Part shown: positions 1 through 12,745 of the stretch, piece by piece
Position numbering within the stretch: position 1 is the stretch's first letter
Layout: each line of letters opens with the position of its first letter
Assembly (NCBI GenBank): GCA_004794785.1
Contig: SJOL01008523.1
Location: 62,001-126,000 of the forward strand
From: Opisthorchis felineus
Lineage: Eukaryota > Platyhelminthes > Trematoda > Opisthorchiida > Opisthorchiidae
DNA: 64,000 nucleotides
Direction of reading: 5' to 3'
The notes under the pieces: model-generated
The model's input: only the letters and a program-made list of their open reading frames with translations
Told to the model about the DNA's origin: nothing
The model's database searches: none
Program-made: the position numbers and the translations under genes

Positions 1-278
1 ATAAAATGAAACAAGATGTGGTAGATGGTTTATCGTGTGTGGTTTAATGATTGGTTCTATCGTAATTGAGGTAGGAGCTTCACACAAACGAAAGGTAACA
101 TGAATGCTTACCAAGAGCTAGCTTCTGATGACCAGATTGAATTGCCAACCAGTAATTCAGGATAAAGAGACGTGCTGCATGCTTCCGTGGCTGCGCTAAA
201 CTTTCAGTTGGTCGGAGAAACTGAAAGAATAACGGTGCATTCCATACAAAAATTCTGAATGATCTGTGGTGTTTTCAG
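1..278. other. Non-coding, nothing recognised
   Basis: I see no repeat and no convincing open frame here. The stretch ends in a pyrimidine-rich acceptor-like sequence just before 279. Confidence 0.4.
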
Positions 279-330
279 ACTATCAAGGAAGTTGCCATCG
301 TGTCAAAGAATCTTCACGCCAACATATATG
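279..330 (+). CDS. Candidate small internal exon, product unknown
   Basis: A 52-nt stretch lies between an acceptor (GGTGTTTTCAG) and a donor (G|GTAATC). In the frame starting at its first base it reads TIKEVAIVSKNLHANIY with no stop, and it ends in phase 1. The residue mix looks protein-like, and small exons are normal in fluke genes. No neighbouring exon in matching phase was found, no family is recognised, and a 52-nt open frame is common by chance. This is inference from splice signals only. Confidence 0.2.
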
Positions 331-1852
331 GTAATCAACATTCAATGATGATTCTGAATTTTATCGTGCAAATCCCAAAACACATTTATAGTTTCTGGAT
401 GGGTCTGCCTGATACCGATTCACATACATTAATTTTCACGTAGACATTATGTTGAATCATAATGTTGCAACGCGAAGAATCACACGGGTGGCCGAAACGG
501 CGCTAGATAGCAAGCTAAATTAGACCATATTCTGCTGTTTGGCGCAGGACTGTTGCAACCAGCCTGCAATACAGTAGCCTATTTCAACTGGACACGTTAT
601 AAGCAGTGTTGTTGATTCCCAAAAGAGATAAAACGGCTGCCTGATGTTTCTCGGTTTTTAAGGCATTTCATTTATACGGGTATGTGCAGACGGACCAAAA
701 TCAAACATGATTACTATTGTCCAATGTTTAAATAGTCCTGTCGCCCGCTCGGTTGAAAAAATTCAAACTAACACAGATTTGCTGGCTTATTTACAAAATG
801 AAGCTTTATTGAAGTCAGGAGAAGAAAATTTTGTCCATAAAAATCTTCATTTGATTTTCTGGTCAGTCTGTGCGCTGATTTATTTGGAGAGGTATTCAAG
901 ATAAGGTTATGCGCATATGGTTGGTCGGATACCCAATGTACAGATGATGACGGTTATTAATCAAACCACCATCAAGTATTGTAGCCACGAAAAAATATAA
1001 CCAAAATTTAGCCTTGTTCCGTAACTAGTGAACAGAGCATGGAGCGACAGTTATCGCACATAAGATTAGTCAGAAGTAGCATTTTTGACTATGGCATGAG
1101 GAATTTTTGTCACTGGTGATAGTTTACTAAGGAGGCACTCAACTCATTTGTTTATTCCAGAAAGTAATGCACAATCTATGGACATCTCCGTAATCACAGT
1201 TTACACAGGCTGAAAGAAGCTCAACTTTAATGTTATGCATGAATTAATACTTAAATGGAATATGTGCCAATGTGGGGAAGACAGATTTGAATACACTAGG
1301 AAAATAGTGAGCCGCTGCTGTTACAAAGCATTAGAAACCCAGCGGAACACAGTACGCTGGGCTTTCCCACAAGTGTTTACCGACAACAAACGATCTACTT
1401 ATCATTGATTTTCAGTTACATTTGACCGTTTAAATGTGCGATTTGAACAGTTGGTAAATCAACCCGTACTGATGGACTAGAAAGTAATATATTTCACCCG
1501 GTGAGTGTGAGGGCCACTATAAACCATTGGCAGCCTATTGTTTGTAACTTAAATGAGTAGACTGGAGCCACATGAAACGCCACAAACACATAGCAAACAG
1601 TATTGCTACTGGACCACTGAAAAAGTTGTTGAGAAATATCTCAGGTCCTTCCTGCCGCCTTCAGAAGTAAACTTTAAGTATTCAAGATCCTGTAGTTTGG
1701 TTTGTCTTTCGGTTAACTGGAGAGGATAGTTTGTCTCTGGATTATAAACCGGGACTGCAACCTCCATTGGACTTACAAGTTATGTGCGTTTACAGGGTGG
1801 TATCGTTGGGGAAACGACTTTTCGAATGACCTTTTTAAATGCAATGGACTTA
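331..1852. other. Non-coding, no gene seen
   Basis: The only open frame (707-904, 65 residues) has no splice context and no recognisable motif. I see no repeat belonging to the families found elsewhere in the window. Confidence 0.4.
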
Positions 1853-2190
1853 GTGCACCACTCATAAGGTTGCTGAAAATCATTCGAGAGCCCACGACCG
1901 GTTCCGCCCTGCTTGGGGCTCATCAGATGGGCGCAGTCCCCGAGTTTCCGTCAACCTCATGTTTTATTTGAACCCAAAGTGCATGACGTTAGGGAAATAA
2001 ATTCATTTGCATACCGGTTTGCTTTTGACAGGGGACTCACCTGGAACCCAGCTGAATCTCCCGTTTATGATCTTGAATATCGTGCCAAATGAAACATGGG
2101 GCAGTTGCTTTAAAACGTCACAAACGAAGGATTCAGCTGGGTTCCAGATGAGTCACCCGTCGAAAGCAAATTGGTATGCAAACGAGTGTA
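1853..2190. repeat. FB2 inverted-repeat element, copy a
   Basis: This copy starts with the family terminus (AAGGTTGCTGAAAATC, then CCCACGACCGGTTCCGCCC). It runs through the middle segment into a foldback. The left arm at 2001-2060 begins ATTCATTTGCATACCGGTTT. The right arm at 2129-2188 is its imperfect reverse complement and ends near GGTATGCAAACGAGTG. The arms are about 60 bp with a loop of about 70 bp. The open frame at 2007-2240 merely reads through the repeat and is not counted as a gene. The other FB2 copies are listed separately. I do not recognise an encoded protein. Confidence 0.75.
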
Positions 2191-4728
2191 TTTCGCTTGT
2201 TCAAGTGCCGTTATCCAGCAATGAAGACCTAAAAACTTAACCAGCAGGTGGACAGCTGAGTGATCAACGACCAACTAAGAACCTTGATAACTTGAATTTA
2301 TCTAAGCGTTCAGTGGAGGAAAGAGACCGAGGACCATTGCTAGAATACATAAAAGCAACGATCCGCGTGGACATTTGTTTAAGTGATCAGTTTGACTCTC
2401 AAGCTAATTACCGCTAGTTCGTATAAGATATCCACCTGACATGTGAATAATTTGGTGTTCATCCTCACTATTCAGCTATGAAAAATCATGCAAAGTAGTT
2501 CCCGTGTTTCATGTTTTATATAAAACAGAAATTTGTTTAGAACATCCTCAGCAAAAGTGATGTTCTTAAGAGGATATAATGTTGCTAATCTACTCAAAAA
2601 AAATCCAGGGAGGAAGCGTAGATGGGCTAGTCTGATAAGAGAGAACTTGTGGTTAAATTTTCACTACGTGGTACCGTCATGCTGGCGAAATATCTCATTA
2701 CGCCAGCACAGAATATTTCTTCACACCACATTGTTAAATCTTAGTAAACAACGACCGTTGTATTGGTCGACAGCTTCAGCTGTGACCACGATCTATCCCA
2801 TAAAATGACAAAAGGACAGAAGATCACTAATCCTAAGCAGGTCAAGTCATGGTGAGGGACAGTCTAGTTGTGGTTGAGTGCATTCCACATCATGTGTTTG
2901 ATTCATGAGACGGCGGAATGCTGGGGTTATTAATGCTGCCTTCACCGGACTGTTCACTTTTGCTGAAAGGCTCGGGGTGGTGAACTTCAGCAATGATCAA
3001 GAGCGCACACTTAGAATACAAAAGTTACGTAGGGCGATTAGTCAGGAACAATTAATTTACAATACTCTCTCATTCCGGGAAACAACCTCGGGGGAAGCCA
3101 AGTTGTTTAGGGAGGTGGGAGGTGGTACTTGCAATCCTCTAACCAAGTGCCTGTTGTCTGTGGATGTCTTTCATATATTCTCTGTAAGATGAACGCTTTA
3201 CTGCTGCATACGTAAACACAATCAACATTAAGCATTTGACCAGTGCTGTAACATAATGTGCCGTTTTCACAAGTACCCATTTCATTTTCCGTTAAATACT
3301 AAGAAAACTTCCATAAGTACTGCGGCTTGCAGTAATGTATTGTGCGTCTCCCGGCAACTCTTTTGCTAGACCTAACTCCATGTAGCCACTCATTTTTAAG
3401 CCAACCCTACCAATAACATGGTCCCATTAACGGTCGCATGCACTCCACGAACAGAACGTGAAACGAGGCCGGTATGTCAACCACTCTGCTTTTAACAAAC
3501 ATGCTCCGTTCTCCTTCGCGGTACAGCTGTTTTCCTTTGTCTCCTTTGTTTATTTACTTTGTTTGTGGCGGACAGATTGACCAGTCGGCCTTGCGAAGCT
3601 ATTGTGCAGGTTTGTTGTAGCTGCAATTTAACTAATGGCACCACCCTCTGCTAACAATAGCAACGATGAATGAGTTGCAATATTCCCAGTTTTTTAGAGA
3701 TCGAATGGACTAAATAATGGGCCTGTTTCCTCAAGGAAACACGATTAACCGTGCTGTAGACCGAAATCCCTGCAACAACATTTCTTTTTTGGCTTTTATG
3801 GTTCCATCTGATGTAATCAGGGGACTACAACAGAGTGTAGCCTGTATTGCTGGACTTATCGGAGCACATGGTTAGTCAGCGTAAAGTTGTCCTCAATGAG
3901 GTAACTAGAACCACCTGCATCAAAAAGCGTATCCAAGTTTTGGCCAGCATAGTGCTGCACTAGCTTTGCTTTGCACATTTTCATCGCTGTGCGTTCTCAG
4001 ATATTTCGGAAACTAAAAACTAGATTTACTTATTAGAATTCAGAATTGAACGGAGAACAATCCACGGCGCCTTGATGGGAGGGTCTTATTAGAGGGCAGG
4101 GACTGTACTGCGAAATAGGTAGAAAGTCACTTGTTCCCAAAAGTAACAGATACGGGGAAATGCCTCCTCGAAAATCAAATTCCTCCTATTTTACCTTAAA
4201 TTAAGACAGATAATGCCTGGCGACTGAATAATTTTTTCTGGAAACGCCTCAGATGATGATGAATTTAATAACGTTGTCCTTTAGCAGCAGTCACGTGTAT
4301 CCTTATGGTGGTAAAAAAGCAAATTCCCATTTGCTCGTTATGGCCAAATTATTTTAGGCCGAATTTTCAAATCAACAATTTTCAGGTCCAAACTAGTTAA
4401 AGTTCCCTCGGATGATTCCTTTTGTAAGTGGGGTATGTCGTAACATAGAAGAGAATACAAAGAAATTATTTTTGGTTACCTCGTTTAAGTTTACTTTTTG
4501 GGCTGCTAAAATTAACACAGTGAGATGTGCTTACGATGTAGCCCTGACTCAGACCTTTCATCGAGCTTTTCTTGGTGTGACGATTTACTACACATTGGTG
4601 TTGTGCTTACACAGAGGCTTGAGTATGACCGTGGAATAACCACCGGAGTTTTGACTGAGGTTATGTCAAATCAAACCTGTCGAGGTTTTTTTATTACTTT
4701 TCTTCTTGTGTTATATCATATTTTACAG
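2191..4728. other. Non-coding, no gene seen
   Basis: Open frames at 2533-2808 and 2905-3192 have no recognisable domains and no coherent splice signals. No copy of the repeat families was noticed. Confidence 0.4.
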
Positions 4729-4903
4729 GGTGCAAGAAACTTATTCACGCCCTCACTTCAAAGGAGCGACTTGGTTTCAACCTGACGATATTGTGCGTTA
4801 CTTAACCGTTAGTTGTATTTTTCAAGTGTTTAAAATGACCTTTACGGAAAAACCGGCTCAAAAAACTTGTCTGATGGTCTTGTTGTGTCAGGATTTAACT
4901 TGA
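4729..4903 (+). CDS. Candidate exon after a strong acceptor, product unknown
   Basis: A long pyrimidine-rich tract (roughly 4685-4725) ends in TTTTACAG at 4728, a strong 3' splice signal. In phase 1 the following sequence reads VQETYSRPHFKGATWFQPDD and stays open to a stop at 4901-4903. A possible donor (GTTAGT) lies at 4808, so the exon could be only 79 nt. The composition (aromatic, charged and proline residues near the start) is protein-like, but it becomes less so past 4810. No family is recognised. The frame starting at the first base also stays open for 18 codons, so the phase is uncertain. Confidence 0.27.
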
Positions 4904-7900
4904 AATGTTTGACTATACTCTGTATTATCTAGGCAGAACGAAAATACGCAAGAAATGGCTTATTCTTGTTGGTGAAGGTTGAGTTCCCACCGTATTTTCT
5001 ACACGTCGCGTGTTGAAAACCGGCTACCGCATTCGTAAACTTAGTGAACCAAACCGTACTTTACATGGTGCAGTTGGGCGTGATTATTCGAAATAAAACT
5101 CGCGTATTATTGTATATCGCACTAGGTTAAATTCCTTTATTCCATAGATCATAGGTAACATATGACTCTTGAGGATACTATACCGGTTCGTAAGAATACA
5201 GTTTAGGTACTGTATGACATGTTTATTGGATTATCAAACCTGTACTGAAATACTATATTGTTATTTACTAAAAACTTGGGAATTCTATCATGTGTTGGGC
5301 TGTGCAACATACCTAATGCAAACTGACACAAAGTTTAATTTATTTAAGGATTATGTAGGTGGCTTGTGCAATTCAGTTGCAAAAAAACACCCGGAAGCCC
5401 AAAACCTCTTGATGAATCGGTAGCGATGGACCCTGTAGAGTGAACATATTTTAAAAAAAAACCCCAAAGGGGAAAAACGGGCCAATTTTTGTAATCCTCA
5501 CTTTTTCACAGAGGGGCCATTCCTAATGGAGCAACGCTGAACCAGAGCCATTTTATGAAGCAAATACTTTCTGCAGAATTTTTGGTTGTCCAAATTGTCT
5601 AGATATGAAAACTACCGTTTCGCGCATGCACCAAATAGTGAGCACAAAATCGAAGGCGCGCAACCAATATCATTTCGCAAAACACACTTACTTGATGGAA
5701 AATTGTTCTCTGACCTGGTTTAGCCGGAATGCCACTACATAATATCGTCCGATAGCAACTTACAAGCGCAACTACGCTGCACCACTCATTTCATACAGGT
5801 CTTTTGTAACGAATTATGCAAAATTTCGCACGATCTGTTGTTTACTGCTGTATATAAAGAAGTGGGTTGAAAATTCTGGCCGTTTATTGCATTTGACTGC
5901 CTCACCGAAACTTTGTCACAAAGTATGTGTCGCAGTTTTAAAAAGTGGCCCTTAAATTAGGGCTATTGCACCTTCCTTCTTATATTGCCTAACTACACGT
6001 CAGAAGTGAAGTTACGTTACATAAGTTGTGTTTTTAACTGTGAAACAGCTAAGTGTGAAGTCGGCACTAAAGCTGCGTTATCTAACCCTCTGTGATGATG
6101 TAAAATGTGCTACTGAAACGTGCTAGTAGCCAGTATATTCTTTAGCTGTGTACCGTGTACACTCATGGCTGACCGAGTGTTTGTGCACCACAACAATCCA
6201 GACGACTGTGAAAAAAAACATAATTATACTTGAGACCTTCTGGCTGCGTCAGCTGATTGTGCTGCCTACAGTTGCCCCTAACGCAAATGAGTACGGCTTC
6301 TGTCCTCGGTGAAGCAGTATATGTCATACATGTTACTACGACGCTAACTGATAAGGCGTAGTAACCTGGCATACAGAAAAAAGCGCGCAGCCCCGAATTT
6401 AGTTGACGTAATGAAGTGTAAGTTAGAAATACATGTTTTCAGAAACACCAGGGTCATAGAGAACCCCGGTGACTTAGAGAAATGAATAAAACGGGGGTGC
6501 ATATCTTCAAATTTCCGCAGAAATTTGAACAAGCAAGCCAGTCGTAAACAGTAGCAGCACAATACGTACCAATTTTGTACTGAGAAAATTACATCGCAAG
6601 GGTGCACAAAAATCTTGGATGTTTTGCGATAAAACTGGTTGCATCCAGTATACTTTCATGTGTAGTTCAGGGGAAGGTATTACACTTCAAGACCTACGTT
6701 TCCAGGTATTTGTTGGTCAACGTAGATTGGTTAAACGTGATTGATGAAATATATGTGAACGCATGATTTGTTGAACAACAAGAACTGAGTGCATGTGCAA
6801 AACATCAGTAGTATTCAAAGCGAAAGCAGAACACGTCGGTGAGAAAAACAGAATGACATTGTGGTAAGCAAAATGCCGCATACGTTTTTCTGGCTAATTC
6901 TACTTCAACCGCGAGTCAAAATTAAATAATATCTTTAAGTGCAAGTTAACGACGCTCCTAATGGGCCCTTCTTGGCTCACAATATAAGCACTGACATGAT
7001 AGCGGCAGCCTGAAAACGTTTGCGTTTCTACAATGAGCGCTGCTTACGGCATTTGATTAGGCTGTACATTTTGTTCGAGACGTTTTGTTTGTTAGCAAGG
7101 ACACTTATGAGAAAAACTCCAAGTGTAATGAGAAATTTTGTCATATCCCATGAGTGTCGCATCGGCGCCATTATCTTGTGAAGTGGGAACTGCAGAAAAA
7201 CGGCAACAGAACTGTTAGTAATCACAATACAAAAGATCGCACACGAGAAAAAAGTCTTTTTTATTAAATCTGGTGAAAACGGAAGAATTGATAGATTTTT
7301 GTGGTCTGGAGACATGCCTGTTTCTCAGTTTTGGCAGCACATATATTTAATTTTGTGCCAGCTGAATAAATGGCGGAATGTGTGCATCATATTTGGTTGA
7401 AGAGCATAATAATCGCGAGATACAGCTGAGTTTCGCCGGTGCCATCAACAAAATTTGCGGTTGAGTGTATTACGTTAATGAGATTACATCCCTTTATACT
7501 AGTGTTAAAGTGGAATATCACGAGATCCATCAACTCTGATTATTGCACTGAATGGCACCCTGAACCAACTTCTTACTTCGAACTTATTTTTGATATACGC
7601 ATGTCTCTACCCGTTTGCAAAGGTGCTTGTTTTGACGGCTTGCGTATTGAATTAAAATATACTGGAGGATTCCGATGCACCATCTACGTGGTTTTTCCCA
7701 CCAGGTTAGTTAGTGAATAAGGACCTAGCGAACATATCCTCCCGGCCCACTATAAATGGATTGGAATATTTATTTAATTTGGTCCCTTAAATATCGGATT
7801 ACATCGATAGTCCTACGTCAACCACCGTTATCTTGCAGTCGGATTTTTACGACAGAGGTTTTCACTCTTCGTCCTACCTAGGTCTGTCCTTCTGTCAATA

Positions 7901-10900
7901 TCTGAGCCCATATACAACCAACGGATTTCTAGAGCAGCTAAGTTCCTACCGTGACATATTGCTGCCGTTGTCGTTTCCTTTGTTGTTGTTGACGGTGATG
8001 TAGCTCTTCACGGCAAATGAAGGCTTAGTCATTTGCATCTATTTTGTTTTGTTCCACTGATCATCAAAGGAAAGGAGGCAAGTATAGCGTGAGGGGAGCA
8101 TGTATTTTACATGTCACCTTTGAACCGTCGATCTCAAGATTTGAACGGTGCTCAGGTCAACTGGATGTATTTTACGGTACAATGCATCAAAGATACATAC
8201 TCACAACAGAGACTTATATTTGCGAAACCTACTATCTTTACCAAAACGTTGGACTGAGAACGGAAATGCATGCACACTTTTAGGTACAGGATAAATAGGG
8301 TTCAGTGTGTCGCTTAGTAGGATACTGTGCTTACAGTTCGCACGAGGATAACGTACCCACTAACACTGAAAGCTTATTAGTATTGTCCTCAAACTTAGTA
8401 AGACTGTTTACACAGAAGCGCTTCGTCTGCAATCAAGACACTTTTTAACATACTGAGATATCAATTATCATTTGATGTTATTCATTTTACCTTGGAATCC
8501 GTAAGTAGCAGTATTGGTAAAAATGAGTCAATTTGAAATTACTCAGTGCATATGAAATTGCTGTCAGTTCATCCATTCTCAAACATATTTTATTTTTGGT
8601 GGCAATGGGCCTCACCACAACTTTAATGTAGGATGTATTTGGATTTTTTCTGAAGCAAATTATAAAGTATCAGCCACAAATTCGGTCTCCGGAGTCTGTG
8701 GACTAAAGATTTTTACCGCAATTTACCACGCCTTCAATCTTTCCCAAAACTGAAGAACCTTTATACTCCGCCTTTATAGCGTAGGCATTTGGTAATCGTT
8801 CCACCCAACTGGTTCCAAAGATAGAAGGAACTTTTTTTAGAAATATCTTCTCGGAATCTTGGCCACTAGGATTTTCTTCGTCACTTTCCCGTCAATAACA
8901 AACGGGCTGTCTGGCTATCTATCATAATCCTCAAGTTAATCACTAAAAATTGGACCTACCGCCGGCATGAAGCTACCTTTTTTGTAAACGAGTAGTTCTT
9001 CATATTCCCATCTAATATGGTGTTGTTTTCAAAAGTCAGATGTTCCCCGTCACCGAGGACAATATTGATATGCACTCTCTCCCACTAGATCTTAAACTTT
9101 TCAACGGATCACCGTTATCCATAGTTTGTTCATGTTTTCGGATGATGAGTAAAAATGATCAGCTTTGATCTTAGTGTTTCAGTAGCAAGCTAAACTACTT
9201 GACAAGATCGTAAACCATAATATCAGATCAATTACAAAGGCCATTTGTATGTCACCTCATCGGAACCTTTTGTTCAGCTGGGTTTTCTGTTAGTACAGAT
9301 GTCTTAAGCAGGGTTATTTGGTAAAACCATATATCCTTATTTAAGTTAGGATTGATTAACAGGAATAAGCTGGCTTTTGGCAGACATTCTATTACCAAAA
9401 GTGCATAAATTATCAACAGAAACGTGGAAAAAAATAAACTAAACATATCGATGTTTTCCACTGCGCGTTACCAAGAGATGAAAGTAGTTAGGAGAAGAAT
9501 ATTTGAGAAATACAGGGTAACGACTACGAGTGAGACTGTGACTGCGAACAAATTTCATTGTGGCTAAAGGCTGTTTTTTCGTTCCATATCTTAATGACTA
9601 GGCGATGACACCCGTCCGACCAGTTAATAGCAGCAAACTTTCGTAGCAGCAGTTCATTCATGTTGAACTAATCCCGTAGCTGGTTGCTTCCAACAGCAGG
9701 TTCAATTTGGTTTGTGCCACAATGGTTAAGGCTAATTACTTCACCTACCAGGCATAACATTTCTTCGTTTGGTTCGTCAGAATAGTGGAAAGTAAGAGAG
9801 ATACACAGCACAGATTAAAGAGCGTCCTTCTCTCAAAAGTTCGGATACGCGGTGTAAAAGAACATCCAATCCATTTTCAACACCTAAACCTACGTTGCCG
9901 GAATAAATGGTAATAAATAGACCCCTAATATTTAAGAAGATTAGACGGTCAAATCTCGCTGTGAAATCTCACCCTTCAGCTAGAGCCAAGTCATGCTGCA
10001 AAGACGTGACACTGCTTGCAGCTGTTCTGTCCTTCTGAAGGATAACGATCAGTGCATATTTCGTAACCATTAAGAGATATTACGTTTCGGTAACCATTTG
10101 GTTCCGCTTAGCCTGTGAGCGGTGTGACCCGCTTGCATTAGGACGAAATATACCGCCACTAGCTTTTCAACAATGTAGCTTACTCTATCTGCAACGATGC
10201 TGGCCTATCTTTCAAGCATCCATTTCCTGAAGGAAAGGAAGCCAGAATTGTATCTTACTAAACTGCAAGCTAACTAATCTGAATCTGAATTTTTAACTGT
10301 TCTGACCTGTCCTTAGATGTGGATGGCATGTTCACTGCTCTTGATATCTTTAAGTGAAAGCAGTATACATACCACCCCCACATTTTCCATGTGCATATCC
10401 CTTGTCCGAAATTTAGCATGTTTATTTTGAGTACCACTAGGCCTGAATGGCTATACGTAAAAGGCTGCGGCGTTTCACTGCTGTGGGTGCAGTCCCGTGC
10501 TGCACTGTGATACCACTTTCTGCTAACGTTGCTACCTTGTTTGCTGCTTGAAGGAACGATTGAGATGAACGCTGGGATTCATCAGTTGCTGACAAATTCG
10601 GGAACCAAGGAATCGCTATACCAACACAGAATGTTGATCCCAGTTATTTAAGCCACTCAGCGCAATGAGCTAGTTTTATGGGGAAAATCTAGTTTTAAAA
10701 TCCAGACATGTGTATCACGCCAATCGTTCTTTGACGTTTTAAGTGGGGATTCATGAGAGATGCGAGAGTGAATCAAGCTTATAATGAAGAAAATTCCCAG
10801 ACTAACGCTAGACTATCACAGCAAGAAAACCGGCAAGTTGAGTTGCTCAAGCGAGTAGGAAGAGTACCACCACCTTTGAAACATCGCTCATTAATCGGCT

Positions 10901-11833
10901 CTAAGTGACAGCCCTGGCTATTATTTATTTGAAATCATACCAAAAACTGATTTTGCCATGCAAGACGTTTGGAACGCACATCTGGTGTTCTAAATGAGCA
11001 CTGAAGTAACTTGGCCCTACGTTCATTAGTTGAAACCCCCGTTCGCGCTGGATTTGTACACTTTCAGGGTGCAAAAATTAAAAATAAACATGAATAGAAT
11101 CCGATGCAGCCGACACACTACTGGTCGACTGGATCATTTAGACGGATAACTCACACACGTCCCGAAAAGTACTCAACAATAAATTAGCAATGAATTTTAA
11201 ACACAAGAACCGAGAGAGCCTCGTTACAATGATTGTGCTTGATCTTGCTTGGGACCCTCTACCGGTAATTTAAGATGCTTAAACTATGGTTACTAACGCC
11301 CCTGGGAAGGTAAATTTATCCACATCTATCAGAAATTGAAAAAAATTACAAAAGCCTACCTTCGTAGTGTGTGAGCTGGCGGAATGTTCTGATTGGAAAA
11401 GAACAGGCCGCGGACTGAAAACACAAACAGACCCATCTCGTAGAAAGTTGCTATTAGACACTGCTGAGTGAGGCTTCTTCCTAAAACGTTTTTACTGTGA
11501 TACCCCCATTATAGCAAATATGGCGTCAGTTGTGTTTTTCACATTCAGTTTGCTTTTTGCTAAATCAGCATCCACCAAAACAACTAGTCGACAGGGAATA
11601 CTAAGCTAAATGACTGCCACTTAGTCGATCTCGACATTTAATGACTGTTTTAAATACTTGGATCCGTTTGTAATCAACCTCCATGTTCGGGCTAGTTTTG
11701 TCCTGCTTTTCTATTGCTCATTTCTCTGTCGATGGCAGTAACCTCCTGCATTACAATGGTATGTGTTGGATCGCACCAACCCAGAGCACAGTCACACTGT
11801 ATTTATTCATGTTTTACCGATTTTTCTCATTAG
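4904..11833. other. Long gene-poor stretch
   Basis: About 7 kb in which every open frame is under 100 residues and none shows a recognisable domain. Donor-like and acceptor-like sites occur but I could not chain them in phase. I noticed no copy of FB1, FB2, SINE or Penelope-like sequence. Confidence 0.4.
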
Positions 11834-11922
11834 AACAACCTGAGCATCAATTTTATAGCGCATGTGTACACCAAGACACCCAAATGCTCTTACTCTGCAT
11901 TCTTCACTATCATTTTATTATC
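11834..11922 (+). CDS. Candidate internal exon, product unknown
   Basis: This 89-nt stretch follows a very strong acceptor (TTTTACCGATTTTTCTCATTAG) and ends at a consensus donor (ATC|GTAAGT). In phase 2 it reads EQPEHQFYSACVHQDTQM and then a leucine- and histidine-rich tail, with no stop, ending in phase 0. It lies 172 bp upstream of the candidate exon at 12095, but that exon needs an incoming phase of 1. The two therefore cannot be joined directly; either an exon is missing between them or one call is wrong. No protein family is recognised. Confidence 0.3.
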
Positions 11923-12094
11923 GTAAGTTTCATATGCCATTTAGATTTATTACCTAATCGAGAATGCAGTGCCTGACAAAATTTTATACCGTGGTGTCCA
12001 AAACTTCGTCATTGTCCAAGCTAATATGGTAAAATGTCACTCATTTCATGCTCGTACGCTACCCCTTGAAACTCCGGCCCCTACGAACCCTCAG
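11923..12094. other. Possible intron
   Basis: It starts with GTAAGT and ends with CCCTCAG. It contains a further acceptor and an open 57-nt segment (11970-12026) whose phases do not connect the flanking candidate exons. Confidence 0.25.
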
Positions 12095-12271
12095 TGCTGC
12101 CAGAAATTGTGATGGACTGCCTTGGCGCTAAAATTCACGATTGTGGAAAAGCCCCCAAGGGGTCATATTTGCTGAAAGTTGCTCAGCTGGCCGACGCACT
12201 ATTTGAATCCAGTGCAACGGGAATAACTAGAAAGAATGATTTCGTATGGCTACAGCAAGTGCACCAAATTC
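12095..12271 (+). CDS. Candidate exon 1 of a two-exon model, product unknown
   Basis: A 177-nt exon is bounded by an acceptor (CCTACGAACCCTCAG) and a consensus donor (AATTC|GTAAGT). Read with two leading bases completing an upstream codon, it encodes LPEIVMDCLGAKIHDCGKAP and continues open for 58 codons. It ends with one base of a split codon. The next candidate exon at 12651 supplies exactly the two bases needed. The predicted peptide is soluble-looking, with a mixed helix-like stretch (LLKVAQLADALF) and no signal peptide or membrane segment. Upstream exons must exist, since the frame hits a stop before any plausible start. I do not recognise the family. Confidence 0.42.
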
Positions 12272-12650
12272 GTAAGTAAAAACCGATCAGAAAGTCGACT
12301 AATTAATTATTGAATCAGTAAATGCGGCTTACACTAAAGGAATGGTCAACGTTTCTCGTATAGGAGTATTTTCGTGCATTCCGTGCAAGTGAATCTTTCT
12401 CAAGTCACATCTGTTCCACTCACATGAGTTGCGGTATACCGCAATTATACACATGTGACACATGGAATGTGCGCTTCCGAATGCTACCTAGTAGTCAAAA
12501 TGGGTTTGCCTAAACAGCAGATACTGATGTGATCCCAGAGGATAACCAAATAGTTATAGCTTACAAGGTACCGATTTGGTTTCAACCATCCCTGCACTGG
12601 AGTAACTGAAAGATGTGACTTATTTCTAACCTGCACTTATTCTTTACCAG
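12272..12650 (+). other. Proposed intron of the two-exon model
   Basis: This 379-bp interval begins GTAAGTAAAA and ends CACTTATTCTTTACCAG, both good splice signals. It has no recognised repeat. Confidence 0.4.
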
Positions 12651-12745
12651 TGCCGTATTTCCACGATTGCAGGCCTGAAGCTACTCCATGTTGCTCAACC
12701 CCGATGAATTTCTCAAAATATCTCCAAACTGTTTTCCTTCAGTAA
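12651..12745 (+). CDS. Candidate terminal exon of the two-exon model
   Basis: Joined in phase to the exon ending at 12271, the sequence reads LPYFHDCRPEATPCCSTPMN, then a short tail ending ...KYLQTVFLQ and a TAA stop at 12743-12745. The acceptor is strong. The in-phase join across a 379-bp intron is the main reason to believe this model. No AATAAA was identified close downstream, so the gene end is uncertain. A downstream donor-like site at 12943 could instead belong to another frame. No family is recognised. Confidence 0.38.

Noticed and set aside
2007..2240. 77-residue protein
   Set aside because: It is a read-through of the FB2 foldback copy; the same peptide motif appears wherever the repeat occurs.
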